Source: Lysinibacillus_B sp036662795
Lineage (GTDB): Bacteria; Bacillota; Bacilli; Bacillales_A; Planococcaceae
DNA: 64,000 nucleotides
Reading direction: 5' to 3'
Assembly (NCBI RefSeq): GCF_036662795.1
Contig: NZ_JBAFWZ010000006.1
Span: 62,001 to 126,000 of the forward strand
Shown here: positions 7,981 to 17,769 of the stretch, in pieces
Numbering within the stretch: position 1 is the first letter of the stretch
How the letters are laid out: each line of letters begins with the position of its first letter
Program-made: the position numbers and the translations under genes
Notes under the pieces: generated by a model
What the model saw: the letters and a program-made list of their open reading frames with translations, nothing else
Databases searched by the model: none
Told to the model about the DNA's origin: nothing

Positions 7981-8661
7981 TTAATTATTTTTTAGCCGTT
8001 GCTTTAACGCTTCTTTTCGGCGTTGTGCACGTGATTTCTTTTTTCGCCTCCTGGGCTGTACCTCATATTCCTTGTTTATTGGATATAGCATGATAACAGA
8101 GAAGAGACTCATGATAAACCCGATAGCATATAAGACTGAAAAAATATAAATCGTTAGTCCGGTTTCACTAAGAAAATAGTGAATGATTCCGTACTGTCCT
8201 CGTGGGCCTGAAGCTAACATGCCCATAAACATAATAATTGACGTGGCAATAAAAAAGCCAATTGCTATTTTAGATTGCTGAGGATTATGGATGCTAGTTA
8301 CAATAATTTTTCGCTTAAATAATAAAACACCAAAATTAATGAAATAGAATAATAAAAGGATCCAAAAGAGAATGGAGCCGAATGTTAAATGAAGAAGAGG
8401 GAGTATCAAAATGGTCCCGATATTCATGAATGCAAGAAAGCCCGTTAAAGCATTAAAAAGAATAAAGTCCATGCCCTTTTTCCACCATGTTAACGCAACA
8501 GTTAATTCGATTAGGAAAATAAAAAAAATTGATAAAAATATCGGAACTGAGGAAAGAATCAGGCTAAAGACTATAGCGAGCAGCATCCCTAAAATAAGAA
8601 TAAGAGAAATATTAGTAGTAAAGCAGAAATCTATAAACCTTCTCTCGGATACACTATCCAA
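7981..8661 (-). CDS. multi-helix membrane protein, unknown
   Basis: About 226 residues with roughly six to seven hydrophobic helices and a very basic C-terminal tail (PRRRKKKSRAQRRKEALKQR) that should face the cytosol. I recognise no family; Trp-Trp-Lys and GPRGQYG loops are the only distinctive motifs. GTG at 8670 overlaps the AAGGAGG ribosome site, so I prefer TTG at 8661, 8 bases downstream of it. It is first in an operon with the CcdA-like gene, which suggests a role in membrane thiol or metal chemistry, but that is context only. Confidence 0.6.
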   Translation of the reverse strand: MDSVSERRFIDFCFTTNISLILILGMLLAIVFSLILSSVPIFLSIFFIFLIELTVALTWWKKGMDFILFNALTGFLAFMNIGTILILPLLHLTFGSILFWILLLFYFINFGVLLFKRKIIVTSIHNPQQSKIAIGFFIATSIIMFMGMLASGPRGQYGIIHYFLSETGLTIYIFSVLYAIGFIMSLFSVIMLYPINKEYEVQPRRRKKKSRAQRRKEALKQRLKNN

Positions 8662-9267
8662 ATAATGCACCTCCTTGGAAATGGCCCTTCTTGAATGGAT
8701 GAACCAAAAAATTTAAAGTAAATAGTTATGCACCTACGTTAATAATAACCTGAACAACAGAGTTCATATCCACTGTAGGCCCTTAAAATTTCATATGTTT
8801 GAAGATACCTCGCACCAAAAATAAAATAAATTAATAAAAATATAATAATAAAATAGGGATACAAACAATTTTTTAAAACTATGAAAAAGGTTGAAATGTA
8901 TATTAGTGTAAGTTTTTGCATAGAATATTAAGAGCTTTAAATACTATACTCTGCAGTATAAAAATAACTTCGATTGCAAGAGTGGTTAAGTTAATAATAG
9001 TTTTAAAAATCCCCTATAGAGTAGGTGAATAGAATTACAGAGAACGGTGTATCTTATGGTTTTTATATTATTTTCTATTAAAAATAGTTGTAAATGCTTG
9101 TTTTTTAACGCTATAAATTCATGAAAAAATGCTGTTTTAATTATATTTTTTGCAAGTTTACATAGGATGTTATTTTTGTTAAAATTAACTTAAAATTCAG
9201 AAAAATAAAGGTTAGTAGGGTAGGGGAACGCTATTTAGTAGATTATCTTAGAGTGAGGGTGGTTAGT
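8662..9267. other. AT-rich intergenic region, no gene seen
   Basis: About 600 bases of AT-rich sequence between the divergent membrane-protein operon and the acyl-CoA ligase. A short inverted repeat (ATACT-CTGC-AGTAT) lies around 8946-8959, and TTCATGAAAAAA, a sequence found again at about 15867 and 15980, occurs near 9118. No ribosome site precedes any open frame here. Confidence 0.4.
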
Positions 9268-10779
9268 GTGGCATTCAATATTGGACAAATGTTAGCAGAT
9301 CGGGCCCGTTTACTAGGTAAGAAAGAAGGTTTTGTAGCCAATAATGTACGGCTTACTTTTGAGGAGATGAATGGCCGTTCTAACGCAGTTGCGCATTTTT
9401 TGATTGGTAAGAATTTTAAGGCAGGAGATAAAATCGCGATAATTTGTAAAAATAATGCTGATTTTGTAACCGTATTTTTCGGAGCAGCAAAAATCGGTGT
9501 TATTTGCGTAGCGGTCAATTACAAGCTACAAGCCAAGGAAATAGCTACTATCTTTAATCATAGCAAAGTAAAGGCTGTTATGTACGATGAAGACTTAAAA
9601 AACTTAATCGAACAGACGAAATCCGAAACAGCCGTAGATTATTATTTATCGAATAGTTCGAATAATGGGGAGTATTTAATTTCAAATATCTTTCAATTAT
9701 ATTCAGCTCAGGAGCCTGAATATAAAACGTATGATCATGACCCAATTTTAATGATTTATACATCTGGTACATCAGGTGCCCCAAAGGCTGCCATGCTTTC
9801 GCATCTGAATCTATTTTCATCCTCAGTAAGCTTATCAACTACTATCACATATTTAGAGTCAGATCGCTTTATGCTAGTCGTACCGATGTTTCATATTGCT
9901 GGCTTTGTACCACTTATTACAAATATTCATACTGGTGCAACAACTATATTGCTAGAAGATTTTGAGCCAATTTCAGCATGGAAAGTAATAGAAAAGGAAC
10001 GTATTACCTCCATGATGTCTGTACCAGAAATGCTCGCAGCTTTAATAAAAGCGCTTGATATTATGAAGCCAAACCTTTCTACACTTAGAACAATTACTTG
10101 TGGTGCCGCGTCAGTCCCACCTCAAATTATTGTAGTCTTTAAGCAGTTCGGCATTCCAGTTCAACAGGTATATGGAATTACGGAATACACTGGAAGTTTA
10201 ACGATTTGGCGTAGTGAATTTGATGATAAAAAAATCGGCTCGAAAGGTAAAGCGGTAATGTATGGCGAGGTAAAAGTGGTCTCTCTAGAAACCGGGGAAG
10301 AGCTTCCACCATATGAAAATGGGGAGGTCATTTGCTCTGGTCCACAAACATTTTTAGGCTATTATCAGGATGAAGAAGGAACAGATCAAGTGTTGAAGGA
10401 CGGCTGGTATTACACGGGGGATATTGGTCATGTTGATGAGAATGGTTTTTTATATTTAGTGGATCGACTAAAGGATATTATTGTAAGTAATGGAGAGAAA
10501 ATTTATAGTGCAGAAATTGAGGCAGTATTAATAAAACATCCTGCAGTTGCGCAGGTTGGGGTTGTTGGTGTGCCGGATTCGTATTTCGGGGAGATTCCTA
10601 GAGCTTATATTGAGCTTGTTCCGGGAATGATTGTTTCGCAGGAAGAGCTGATTGATTTTTGTCGAAAAGATTTGGCGGCATATAAAGTTATAAAAGAGGT
10701 TGTTTTTGTCGATCGATTACCCAAAAATACAGTTGGCAAGCTTTTGAAAGAGGAGCTAAAAAAACTACAGCCTCAGTAA
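9268..10779 (+). CDS. acyl-CoA synthetase (AMP-forming)
   Basis: A 503-residue class I adenylate-forming enzyme that activates a carboxylic acid to its acyl-CoA via an acyl-AMP. The P-loop-like motif IYTSGTSGAPKAAM is near residue 165, the hinge region has GWYYTGDIGHVDENGFLYLV, and the C-terminal catalytic Lys lies in LPKNTVGKLLK. The substrate cannot be read from sequence; medium or long fatty acids, or aromatic acids, are the usual ones for this branch. GTG at 9268 is chosen because the ribosome site AGGGTGG lies 5 bases upstream, whereas GTG at 9253 precedes it. It is monocistronic, with a terminator at 10814. Confidence 0.85.
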   Translation: MAFNIGQMLADRARLLGKKEGFVANNVRLTFEEMNGRSNAVAHFLIGKNFKAGDKIAIICKNNADFVTVFFGAAKIGVICVAVNYKLQAKEIATIFNHSKVKAVMYDEDLKNLIEQTKSETAVDYYLSNSSNNGEYLISNIFQLYSAQEPEYKTYDHDPILMIYTSGTSGAPKAAMLSHLNLFSSSVSLSTTITYLESDRFMLVVPMFHIAGFVPLITNIHTGATTILLEDFEPISAWKVIEKERITSMMSVPEMLAALIKALDIMKPNLSTLRTITCGAASVPPQIIVVFKQFGIPVQQVYGITEYTGSLTIWRSEFDDKKIGSKGKAVMYGEVKVVSLETGEELPPYENGEVICSGPQTFLGYYQDEEGTDQVLKDGWYYTGDIGHVDENGFLYLVDRLKDIIVSNGEKIYSAEIEAVLIKHPAVAQVGVVGVPDSYFGEIPRAYIELVPGMIVSQEELIDFCRKDLAAYKVIKEVVFVDRLPKNTVGKLLKEELKKLQPQ

Positions 10780-10813
10780 ACAGGCTACTCATCTAGTATG
10801 AAAATTTATATTA

Positions 10814-10850
10814 TCGGTTCAAACGTGTTCAGTTTGAATCGATTTTTTTA
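10814..10850 (+). terminator. terminator after acyl-CoA synthetase
   Basis: TCGGTTCAAAC pairs with GTTTGAATCGA (11 bases, one G-U) around a 7-base loop and is followed by seven T. It isolates the ligase from the SLH gene downstream. Confidence 0.8.
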
Positions 10851-10984
10851 TGGAGAAGTATTTTTTCTTAATTTCATTATGAACGCATTCGCCTTATTAA
10901 CCGATATAATCTTTATATACATTTATTTTATAAGCTTGTGAGAATCGTTTCTTACATAAATATTTTTAAGGGGGCATCTATGGT

Positions 10985-13900
10985 ATGGACAAAAAGAAAG
11001 TTCAAAAGCTAAATAGGGCGGCTGTTGCAACAGTACTCGCGGCGAGTGGCGTGTCAGTTGTTGCTCCTGTTATACCTGAGGCGAGTGTGAAATTTAAAGA
11101 TTTAGATTCAAATGCGTATTATTACCAGCCTGTATTAGAATTAACTGAGCGGGGGATTGTAGCGGGATTTGGTGATGGTACATTTAGACCTAATAGCCCG
11201 GTAACACGTGGACAGGCCGCAAAGATGATTGCTAAATCAGTAGGCTTAAATACGTCAAATATTAAAAACCCAGAATTCCGTGATGTGAGTACGAAGGATC
11301 CATTCTATCCATATATCGCGGCTTTAGCTAACCAAGGGGCTATTAGCGGCTATACTGATAAAACATTCCGACCTAATGAACCAATCACACGTGGGCAAAT
11401 GGCGAAAATTCTTTCAGTAGGCTTTGGATTTGAGAAGGCAACAGCACTCAATCATGATTTTACAGATGTAAAAAGCAATCATCCATTTGCCTATTATATT
11501 CAAACGATTTATAACTTAAAAATTACACAAGGGGTTAATGCTATATCGTTTGCTCCTCAACAAATCGTATCGCGCGGTCAATTGGCCTCCTTTATTATTC
11601 GTGCAGAAAATGCAACGAGTGATTATAAACCCGTAAAAGAAATTGGGAATATCACGGACACAACAGTTTATATTAACGGGGTAGCCCATTTTATTGATCC
11701 GTCGCTAAGAAATATCATTAATACAACGAATAAAGAAGTATTAAAGGGAGCACACATTGAGGGTACGATTACTGGAACAACATTAAAGTCCATTACAAAG
11801 CTAACACTGAATGCAGCAGGTACAGCTAGCAAGCATTTAATCCTTGATGGAAAAGATTCAACATTCTCCGGCGAATTAATTATTAGAGGAAATTATGTAC
11901 GCTTTAAAAATTGGAACTTAACAGGGGCTGTAACGATTGCTGAAACGCCTCCTCGAACAATCGGTAGCCTCGATCGTCTTCAAAATATGCGCATTGCGAG
12001 CATATCAGGCTTAGGCTTTATTGATTGGGAAAAACCTACTAATCCAGATAATGGTGGAGACAATTCATCAGGCGACGGTGACTTAGTGGACAAGCCTTCT
12101 GGTGGTAATAATGGGGATAAAGTAGTTGAGCGTATGCCCGTTATTGAAAAGTATATCGACTTTTCGAATTGTACCGTTAAGCGACTTATTATCGAACAAA
12201 ATCGTACATACGTAGCAGCGAGTAATACGCTCCCACACGTAACGGTACAGGGCGATGTAAAGCAATATGAAATTTATGGGGATATTACAACACTGTACGT
12301 AGAAACAGATGTAAACACAACGATGTACGGTGTAAGTGATATAAAAACCATCTATAAAAATAGCTTTAAAAATGTTTATTTTAATACAGATAGCTTTGTT
12401 GAAAAGCTGATTGTAGATAATAGCTATGGATGGATTGATCTTGGCGAAAATTTCTATGCAGATAAAGTTATTATTCCACCAAATAAAGGACCAAATGATA
12501 TTTTTAATGACTTTATTAACGATAACGACAATATCGGTGACCTTGAGGATACAGGTGGAAATGAAGTTGATAAAGATCCAGACGATACGGTTGTACCTGA
12601 TTATGAGGCGCCGACATTATTTATTGATGATGATATTAAAACACAAGGGTCTACGGCAACGGTAACAATGGAATCGAATGAAGACGGTATAATTTACTAC
12701 ATGGTTCGAGAAGAGGACGAACGACCACCGTCCATTCGTGAAATTTTAGAAGGGTCGAATGAAAATTGGGCTGGTAATACTACAGTTTCTGAAGGTATAC
12801 CAAAGGCTATTACGATTTCAGACTTAGATGACAAGAAAAAGTATGTCATTTACGCGGTAGTAGTGGATGATGCAGGCAACGTATCGGACAAGGAATCTGA
12901 AAAGTTCGAAATAGTAGATAGCACACCTCCTACTATTAAACCAGTATCGGCAGTAGGCTTACCGGGTGGGAAACGTATTGAAGTAACAATCAATCCAGAT
13001 GAGAAGGGTACGTATTATTACTATTATCGACCAACTGTTGACGCAACTGAGGATCCGACAGCTCAAGGGATTATCGATCGTTTCGAGGCAAACAATAGCC
13101 GTACAGGCAGTGGTAAAGTAGACGGGGCTGGTCAACTGGACTTCAGAATTCCAAATCTAGATGCACAAACTTCCTATGACATTTATGTAGTCATGAAGGA
13201 CGAATACGGCAATTTAACGCCAGTACCGGAAAAAGTAACTGTATCAACAACGGAACTCGATAATGTGCATCCTTACGTTACGAATGGTTTTTTAGAGTGG
13301 GCTAATCGAGAAAACTATGAGTTTGAAATAGAAATCAACGAGCATTTAGATGAAGCATCTGCTATAGATATTAATAACTATGAATTATCTGGTACAGGGA
13401 TTGTCAACGTAACAGGCCAACAAACAATAAAGCCAGATAGTATAAAATATACGGCATTACCGAATGGGAAATCGAAATTGACAATTCGTATTCCATCTGT
13501 AACAGGTTTTGTAAACGATGATACGTTAGTAGTTACTATTCTACCTGGTGTTAAAGATTTAGCTGACAACGAATTCGTAAATAAAAATGTTGTACCTTCC
13601 ATGGAAGAAGTGAAAAATAAAGCGACTTATGTGCATAGTGACACTCTACCACCTGCATTAAGTAAATTGAAATTCACGAAAAATCCAGATGGCACTTCAG
13701 GTTTACTAGAGTTTGATGCAAACAAAGCTGGTACATATTACTATATGATATTACCGGATGACTTTGATATGACGAATATTAAGAATAGAGATTTCTATAA
13801 TGATTTTACGGATGCACCAACACCTGGAATCTCATTCTCACAGGCGATTTCGAAATATGGTAAGGATGGAAATAATGCTGTTGAGGTAGGGGCAAATACG

Positions 13901-15430
13901 CCTAAAAACGTTATTTTACCAATTGAGAAAACTGACCCATTTAAAAGCTATTCTCTGCATATTTTAATGAAGGACCGTTCAGGAAATCTGTCAAGGATAG
14001 AGTCTGTTCCTGTTATTAGTGATGCAAGAGCGCCATTTATACGCTCGTATGCAGTAAAACCAGTAGAAGGCAGCAATACAAGTGTCAAAATTGAAATTGA
14101 CAGCTCTGAAAAAGGAATTGTCTACTACAGACGTCTACCTAAACTAGTTGATGATGGTACCGGCACAGGGACAATGATTGACAATCCTCAAATTGCTGAA
14201 TTGGAGAACTTATATGCAAGTAGTAGTACCGCATTAGCAAATGCAGCGGGAAATATTAAAGCAAGTAATGATCCTATAGTACAACAGCTTGTAACTCAAA
14301 TCACGGGCTGGACAAACTCAACATTGATTAAGGATCAAAATACAATTACGAATTATGGCTTAAATCCTCATGAAGAGTATGTGTATTACTTTGCAGTTGA
14401 GGATACTTTCGGTAATATGACTGTTTTCCCAGAAGGTGCAACAGCAGGGTCTTATAACACAGCGAATAAAATGCTAGCTGAAGTGTATACGGACGGGGTT
14501 CAACCAGAAATAGGATCGATTATTAAGCGAATGCTACAATCGGAGTTTGAAACAAGTAATGTGCCAGTTACGTGGGGAGCAAGCTTGACTTCTGGAGACG
14601 GTATAATTGAATATAAACCAAATCGAACGTTTTCACTAACGTTTTCTGAAGCAATTGCGCTTTCGGCAGCAGGTGACAAAGTTCCTGTAGATGAAAATAC
14701 AGTAGCAGTAGCAACCCTTGAAACTTTAAGAACCTATATTGAGAAAACAATTGGTTCAGGTACGATTGCTGATATCGAATGGCAAAATCTAGACGGTGTA
14801 GGAACTTGGCAGCAACGTAATTTAATAATTACATTTAAAGATTCTGTAGATATAACTGATAATATTACAATAGACATGAGAGATACAGAATTGGAAAATG
14901 TACTTGATTTAGCACGTCATAGCTTTAGCGATTCTCATTCCGTTGCGAAATATGAATATCCAACGAATCTAAGCAACCGTATTAATGGTGTTCAATTATC
15001 AAGAGAGGGCGGCTCGAGCGGAATTGTTGATGGTAAACAATATTCAAACACAGTTGAGGCGATTATGGAGCTTGGGGTTACTTTAGAAGGATGGCAACAA
15101 TCATATTACTATGTTTCGACATTATCCGATAAGACTAGCTTAACGGACGCAGAAGTAAGTAACATAGTTAAATCATTGAATACAAATTCTAGAATAAACA
15201 TGAGTAATATTGTTGTATATGGTAGAGGTGATATTACAGGATCGGGAAGTTTAAGATATTTATTAAAAACAAGCTCGATGCCTGGTGCAACTATTAATGA
15301 TGTGTTCCAATATCAACAAAACCTGTTTGTATTTACAATTGATAAATACGGTAACATTGTGTGGGCCGTTGATGATGCTGATGGAACAACGAAATATCGT
15401 AAGATTTCAGGATTGCCAACATTGCCGTAA
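10985..15430 (+). CDS. large SLH-domain cell-surface protein (S-layer type)
   Basis: A 1,481-residue secreted protein. A signal peptide (residues 1-34, ending near PEAS) is followed by three SLH domains at about 36-88, 97-149 and 158-208, each with the GFGDGTFRPN/ITRGQ pattern, which bind pyruvylated secondary wall polymer. Residues 210-600 include acidic linkers rich in Asp, Gly and Asn. From about 540 to 1200 there are repeated Ig or fibronectin-like modules with recurring Tyr-rich strands (GTYYYYY, GTYYYMI, GIVYYRR) and DxxGN loops. The size suits an S-layer subunit or large adhesin. The ribosome site AAGGGGG favours ATG 10985; an out-of-frame ATG lies at 10980. A very strong terminator follows. 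Confidence 0.9.
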   Translation: MDKKKVQKLNRAAVATVLAASGVSVVAPVIPEASVKFKDLDSNAYYYQPVLELTERGIVAGFGDGTFRPNSPVTRGQAAKMIAKSVGLNTSNIKNPEFRDVSTKDPFYPYIAALANQGAISGYTDKTFRPNEPITRGQMAKILSVGFGFEKATALNHDFTDVKSNHPFAYYIQTIYNLKITQGVNAISFAPQQIVSRGQLASFIIRAENATSDYKPVKEIGNITDTTVYINGVAHFIDPSLRNIINTTNKEVLKGAHIEGTITGTTLKSITKLTLNAAGTASKHLILDGKDSTFSGELIIRGNYVRFKNWNLTGAVTIAETPPRTIGSLDRLQNMRIASISGLGFIDWEKPTNPDNGGDNSSGDGDLVDKPSGGNNGDKVVERMPVIEKYIDFSNCTVKRLIIEQNRTYVAASNTLPHVTVQGDVKQYEIYGDITTLYVETDVNTTMYGVSDIKTIYKNSFKNVYFNTDSFVEKLIVDNSYGWIDLGENFYADKVIIPPNKGPNDIFNDFINDNDNIGDLEDTGGNEVDKDPDDTVVPDYEAPTLFIDDDIKTQGSTATVTMESNEDGIIYYMVREEDERPPSIREILEGSNENWAGNTTVSEGIPKAITISDLDDKKKYVIYAVVVDDAGNVSDKESEKFEIVDSTPPTIKPVSAVGLPGGKRIEVTINPDEKGTYYYYYRPTVDATEDPTAQGIIDRFEANNSRTGSGKVDGAGQLDFRIPNLDAQTSYDIYVVMKDEYGNLTPVPEKVTVSTTELDNVHPYVTNGFLEWANRENYEFEIEINEHLDEASAIDINNYELSGTGIVNVTGQQTIKPDSIKYTALPNGKSKLTIRIPSVTGFVNDDTLVVTILPGVKDLADNEFVNKNVVPSMEEVKNKATYVHSDTLPPALSKLKFTKNPDGTSGLLEFDANKAGTYYYMILPDDFDMTNIKNRDFYNDFTDAPTPGISFSQAISKYGKDGNNAVEVGANTPKNVILPIEKTDPFKSYSLHILMKDRSGNLSRIESVPVISDARAPFIRSYAVKPVEGSNTSVKIEIDSSEKGIVYYRRLPKLVDDGTGTGTMIDNPQIAELENLYASSSTALANAAGNIKASNDPIVQQLVTQITGWTNSTLIKDQNTITNYGLNPHEEYVYYFAVEDTFGNMTVFPEGATAGSYNTANKMLAEVYTDGVQPEIGSIIKRMLQSEFETSNVPVTWGASLTSGDGIIEYKPNRTFSLTFSEAIALSAAGDKVPVDENTVAVATLETLRTYIEKTIGSGTIADIEWQNLDGVGTWQQRNLIITFKDSVDITDNITIDMRDTELENVLDLARHSFSDSHSVAKYEYPTNLSNRINGVQLSREGGSSGIVDGKQYSNTVEAIMELGVTLEGWQQSYYYVSTLSDKTSLTDAEVSNIVKSLNTNSRINMSNIVVYGRGDITGSGSLRYLLKTSSMPGATINDVFQYQQNLFVFTIDKYGNIVWAVDDADGTTKYRKISGLPTLP

Positions 15431-15500
15431 AAAGGGCTTGGGCACGTTGGCTACAGGGATTAAAAAATGTACCATTGAGACTAATATAAAAGAATATCAA

Positions 15501-15541
15501 GAACCTGTTGGAGAGAGAATTCTCCAACAGGTTCTTTTTTT
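15501..15541 (+). terminator. very strong terminator after SLH gene
   Basis: GAACCTGTTGGAGA (15501-15514) pairs perfectly over 14 bases with 15521-15534 across a 6-base loop, then a T run. Such a stable terminator fits a highly expressed surface protein. Confidence 0.92.
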
Positions 15542-16075
15542 CTGATGATTTGTGTAAGAGTTTTTCCTTTAAAATTATTTTTGAATGTTAAGAGTATCAT
15601 TGTATTAATGCACCAAAAAACATTGATTTTGATGAAAAAAGCATGTTTTCAGTTTGGAATTGTATACATATGAAGAATTGAATTAACAAAAATCATAGAT
15701 AATTAGTATAAAATGTACAGTGCTTATTATGAAAAACACACGAGAAAATCGTCTTTTTTCGCTAAAAACGAATGGAATAGGTCTCTTTTTCAAAAAATGT
15801 AGGGTAACGGTTCTGTATGCCTTTCTATTCATTCATTCGCAAATAATATTGTGTTTTTGATTTATTCATGAAAAAAATATGGTCTAATTAAAATTTTTAA
15901 CACACTTATTTTTTTCGCACATTTCAAAATCGTTAAAAATGCTATTCGGCAGGATTGATATACGACTTATATTTAAATATGTGCCAATTCATGAAAAAAG
16001 TCCCTTTTGACACTTATTTTTAAATAAGTTGTATATGATTTCTGACAAATGACGTAAATCAGCATGAAATTTTGG

Positions 16076-16091
16076 TGTAAAATATTTTACA
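16076..16091. promoter_or_regulatory. perfect 16-bp palindrome
   Basis: TGTAAAATATTTTACA reads identically on both strands. It resembles a TnrA/GlnR site but is one base short of the 17-base spacing those proteins use. It may be an operator for the leader or protease gene downstream. Confidence 0.35.
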
Positions 16092-16214
16092 GTGTAGGTG
16101 TAACTTTCCTTTTATTTATTCTGGTGCTTTGAAAAGGGATCGGGTGTTAAAATGGCGGCGTTTAGTTCTTTATAGGTACAATAATTCATAAAAAACCGCA
16201 TATACGCTTGATAG

Positions 16215-16247
16215 AACTTGCCGGAGAAAAACACTGGCAAGTTTTTT
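16215..16247 (+). terminator. hairpin in leader of protease gene
   Basis: AACTTGCC (16215-16222) pairs perfectly with GGCAAGTT (16236-16243), followed by a short T run. It lies 90 bases before the protease ATG and after a possible 15-codon leader frame, so it may be an attenuator rather than the end of a gene. Confidence 0.5.
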
Positions 16248-16337
16248 AGTTAGTGGTGGTACGAGTTTTTTCTTTTTCATTCCTCGCATATAGTTGTTGA
16301 TAACGGAGTGCATTATACAATACATAAGGGGGATTAT

Positions 16338-17642
16338 ATGACTTGTCGAAAATGTAGTCACCAAATTGAAACGAATGCCAAGTTTTGTTCTGCATGCGGA
16401 GAAAAGGTACATGATTCAGTTGCCCAAACAAGAATCCCTGTATGGATATGGATTGCTTTAATTGTTAGTGGTATCACAATTGGTGGAGTAGGGTATGGGT
16501 TTTGGGATTATTATATTGAGACCAAAAGTGTTCCAATTGACAAGGAAGTTAGTTCTGATGTACATCCTGTAAAGCAAGCAGCTGTTGTTGAAAAGGAAGA
16601 GCGAGAAGAACAATACTCGAAAGAGATAGATCGTGTCATGTTAATAAAAGACGTACAGCAAAAAGTATTTACCGTGCTCACGTCGAACGGACACGGATCG
16701 GGTTTTTTATATAAAAAGGGCGGGTATGCTATTACAAACGCACATGTAGTAGATGGTGAAGTTCATGTGAAGGTTCGTAATGCAAAAGGGCAGGAATTCG
16801 CAGCGACTGTTATTGGCATTTCGGAGCATTATGATATCGCCTTATTACATGTACCGGACTATCAAAACGAAGGTCCGATAGAGGTGGAGACGGATGAGTC
16901 ACCGGTAGGGCTTGAAGTTATTGCATTCGGTAGTCCACAAGGGTTTGAAAATTCTGCTTCTATTGGCTATATTACTGGACATAATCGGGATATGGAGTTA
17001 GATCGCTTTATTTATAAGCAAATCTATCAAATCGATGCGCAAATTGACCAGGGAAGTAGTGGTGGTCCATTAGTCGATGCAAAAACAGGAAAGGTCATCG
17101 GTATTAATTCATTGTTATATACGTCAGAAACAAGCACAACTTTTGGTTTCTCTATTCCACTATATAATATGTTAGAGCAATTTGAACAGTGGATCGAGCA
17201 GCCGATGTCACGTGAAAATGTACTTGCTGCGGCAGGTGTCTATGAGCAATATAGTACTTATAATGAGGAACCGGCTAATGTAGATATTGATGTTGTTTTA
17301 GCAGGGCAGTTTGTACAATCGTTTCGTACGTATTATGAGCTTGCATTGAATGAAAGTGATTTTTTTTGGATAGCCGATATGCTAGCAAAGGGTAGTCTTG
17401 CTTATGAGGAATTAGAGGATTATGTAGCGGATATTTCGTATCAAGGGCATTCGTTTTATTTTCTTACGAATGATGTATTAGACGTCACCTATGAAGATGG
17501 AAATTATTTTGTACACATGAATGAGAAATTTGATTTCTATAGTGGTACGGGTGACTATCAATTCTATGATCGTTTGAAAACGTACACAGTCATTACCGAT
17601 GATTATGGTGCATTTAAAATTGCCAATATCCAAATTCACTAA
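16338..17642 (+). CDS. zinc-ribbon, membrane-anchored HtrA-like serine protease
   Basis: A 434-residue protein. Residues 3-20 form a zinc ribbon (CRKC and CSAC), a single membrane helix spans about 33-55, then a coiled linker leads to a trypsin-like domain from about 100 to 300 with His136 (TNAHVV), Asp166 (YDIALL) and Ser241 in QGSSGGPLV. No PDZ domain follows; the last 130 residues are an acidic alpha/beta region I do not recognise. The topology places the ribbon in the cytosol and the protease outside. A role in envelope protein quality control or signalling is inferred. The ATG at 16338 has AAGGGGGAT 5 bases upstream. A palindrome-rich leader precedes it. Confidence 0.85.
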   Translation: MTCRKCSHQIETNAKFCSACGEKVHDSVAQTRIPVWIWIALIVSGITIGGVGYGFWDYYIETKSVPIDKEVSSDVHPVKQAAVVEKEEREEQYSKEIDRVMLIKDVQQKVFTVLTSNGHGSGFLYKKGGYAITNAHVVDGEVHVKVRNAKGQEFAATVIGISEHYDIALLHVPDYQNEGPIEVETDESPVGLEVIAFGSPQGFENSASIGYITGHNRDMELDRFIYKQIYQIDAQIDQGSSGGPLVDAKTGKVIGINSLLYTSETSTTFGFSIPLYNMLEQFEQWIEQPMSRENVLAAAGVYEQYSTYNEEPANVDIDVVLAGQFVQSFRTYYELALNESDFFWIADMLAKGSLAYEELEDYVADISYQGHSFYFLTNDVLDVTYEDGNYFVHMNEKFDFYSGTGDYQFYDRLKTYTVITDDYGAFKIANIQIH

Positions 17643-17721
17643 TTTATAAATTCGATAATAGGATTTTGTGGAGAATATAGAGTGAAATAGATTACATTAC
17701 GAAGGGAATAGTCTTTTATAA

Positions 17722-17762
17722 AAGGACCCGGCCTAGAGAGTATTCTAAGCTGGGTCCTTATT
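17722..17762. terminator. bidirectional terminator between protease and brnQ
   Basis: AAGGACCCGGCCTAGA pairs imperfectly with TCTAAGCTGGGTCCTT around a 6-base loop, flanked by A- and T-rich ends. It separates two convergent genes. Confidence 0.75.
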
Positions 17763-17769
17763 CGTGTTG

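Larger units (their letters stand above)
15431..16337. other. long AT-rich leader region with palindromes
   Basis: About 900 bases without a confident gene. It holds the SLH terminator (15501-15541), two related palindromes (15965-15982 and 16012-16029), a perfect 16-bp palindrome (16076-16091), two TTCATGAAAAAA copies, a possible 15-codon leader frame (16144-16191, GTG start behind AAAAGGGAT) and a hairpin (16215-16247). The density of elements suggests a regulated leader for the protease gene at 16338. Confidence 0.45.

Noticed and set aside
16076..16091. TnrA/GlnR box
   Set aside because: TGTAA-N6-TTACA is one base shorter than the TGTNA-N7-TNACA spacing those regulators need, so I list it only as an unnamed palindrome.
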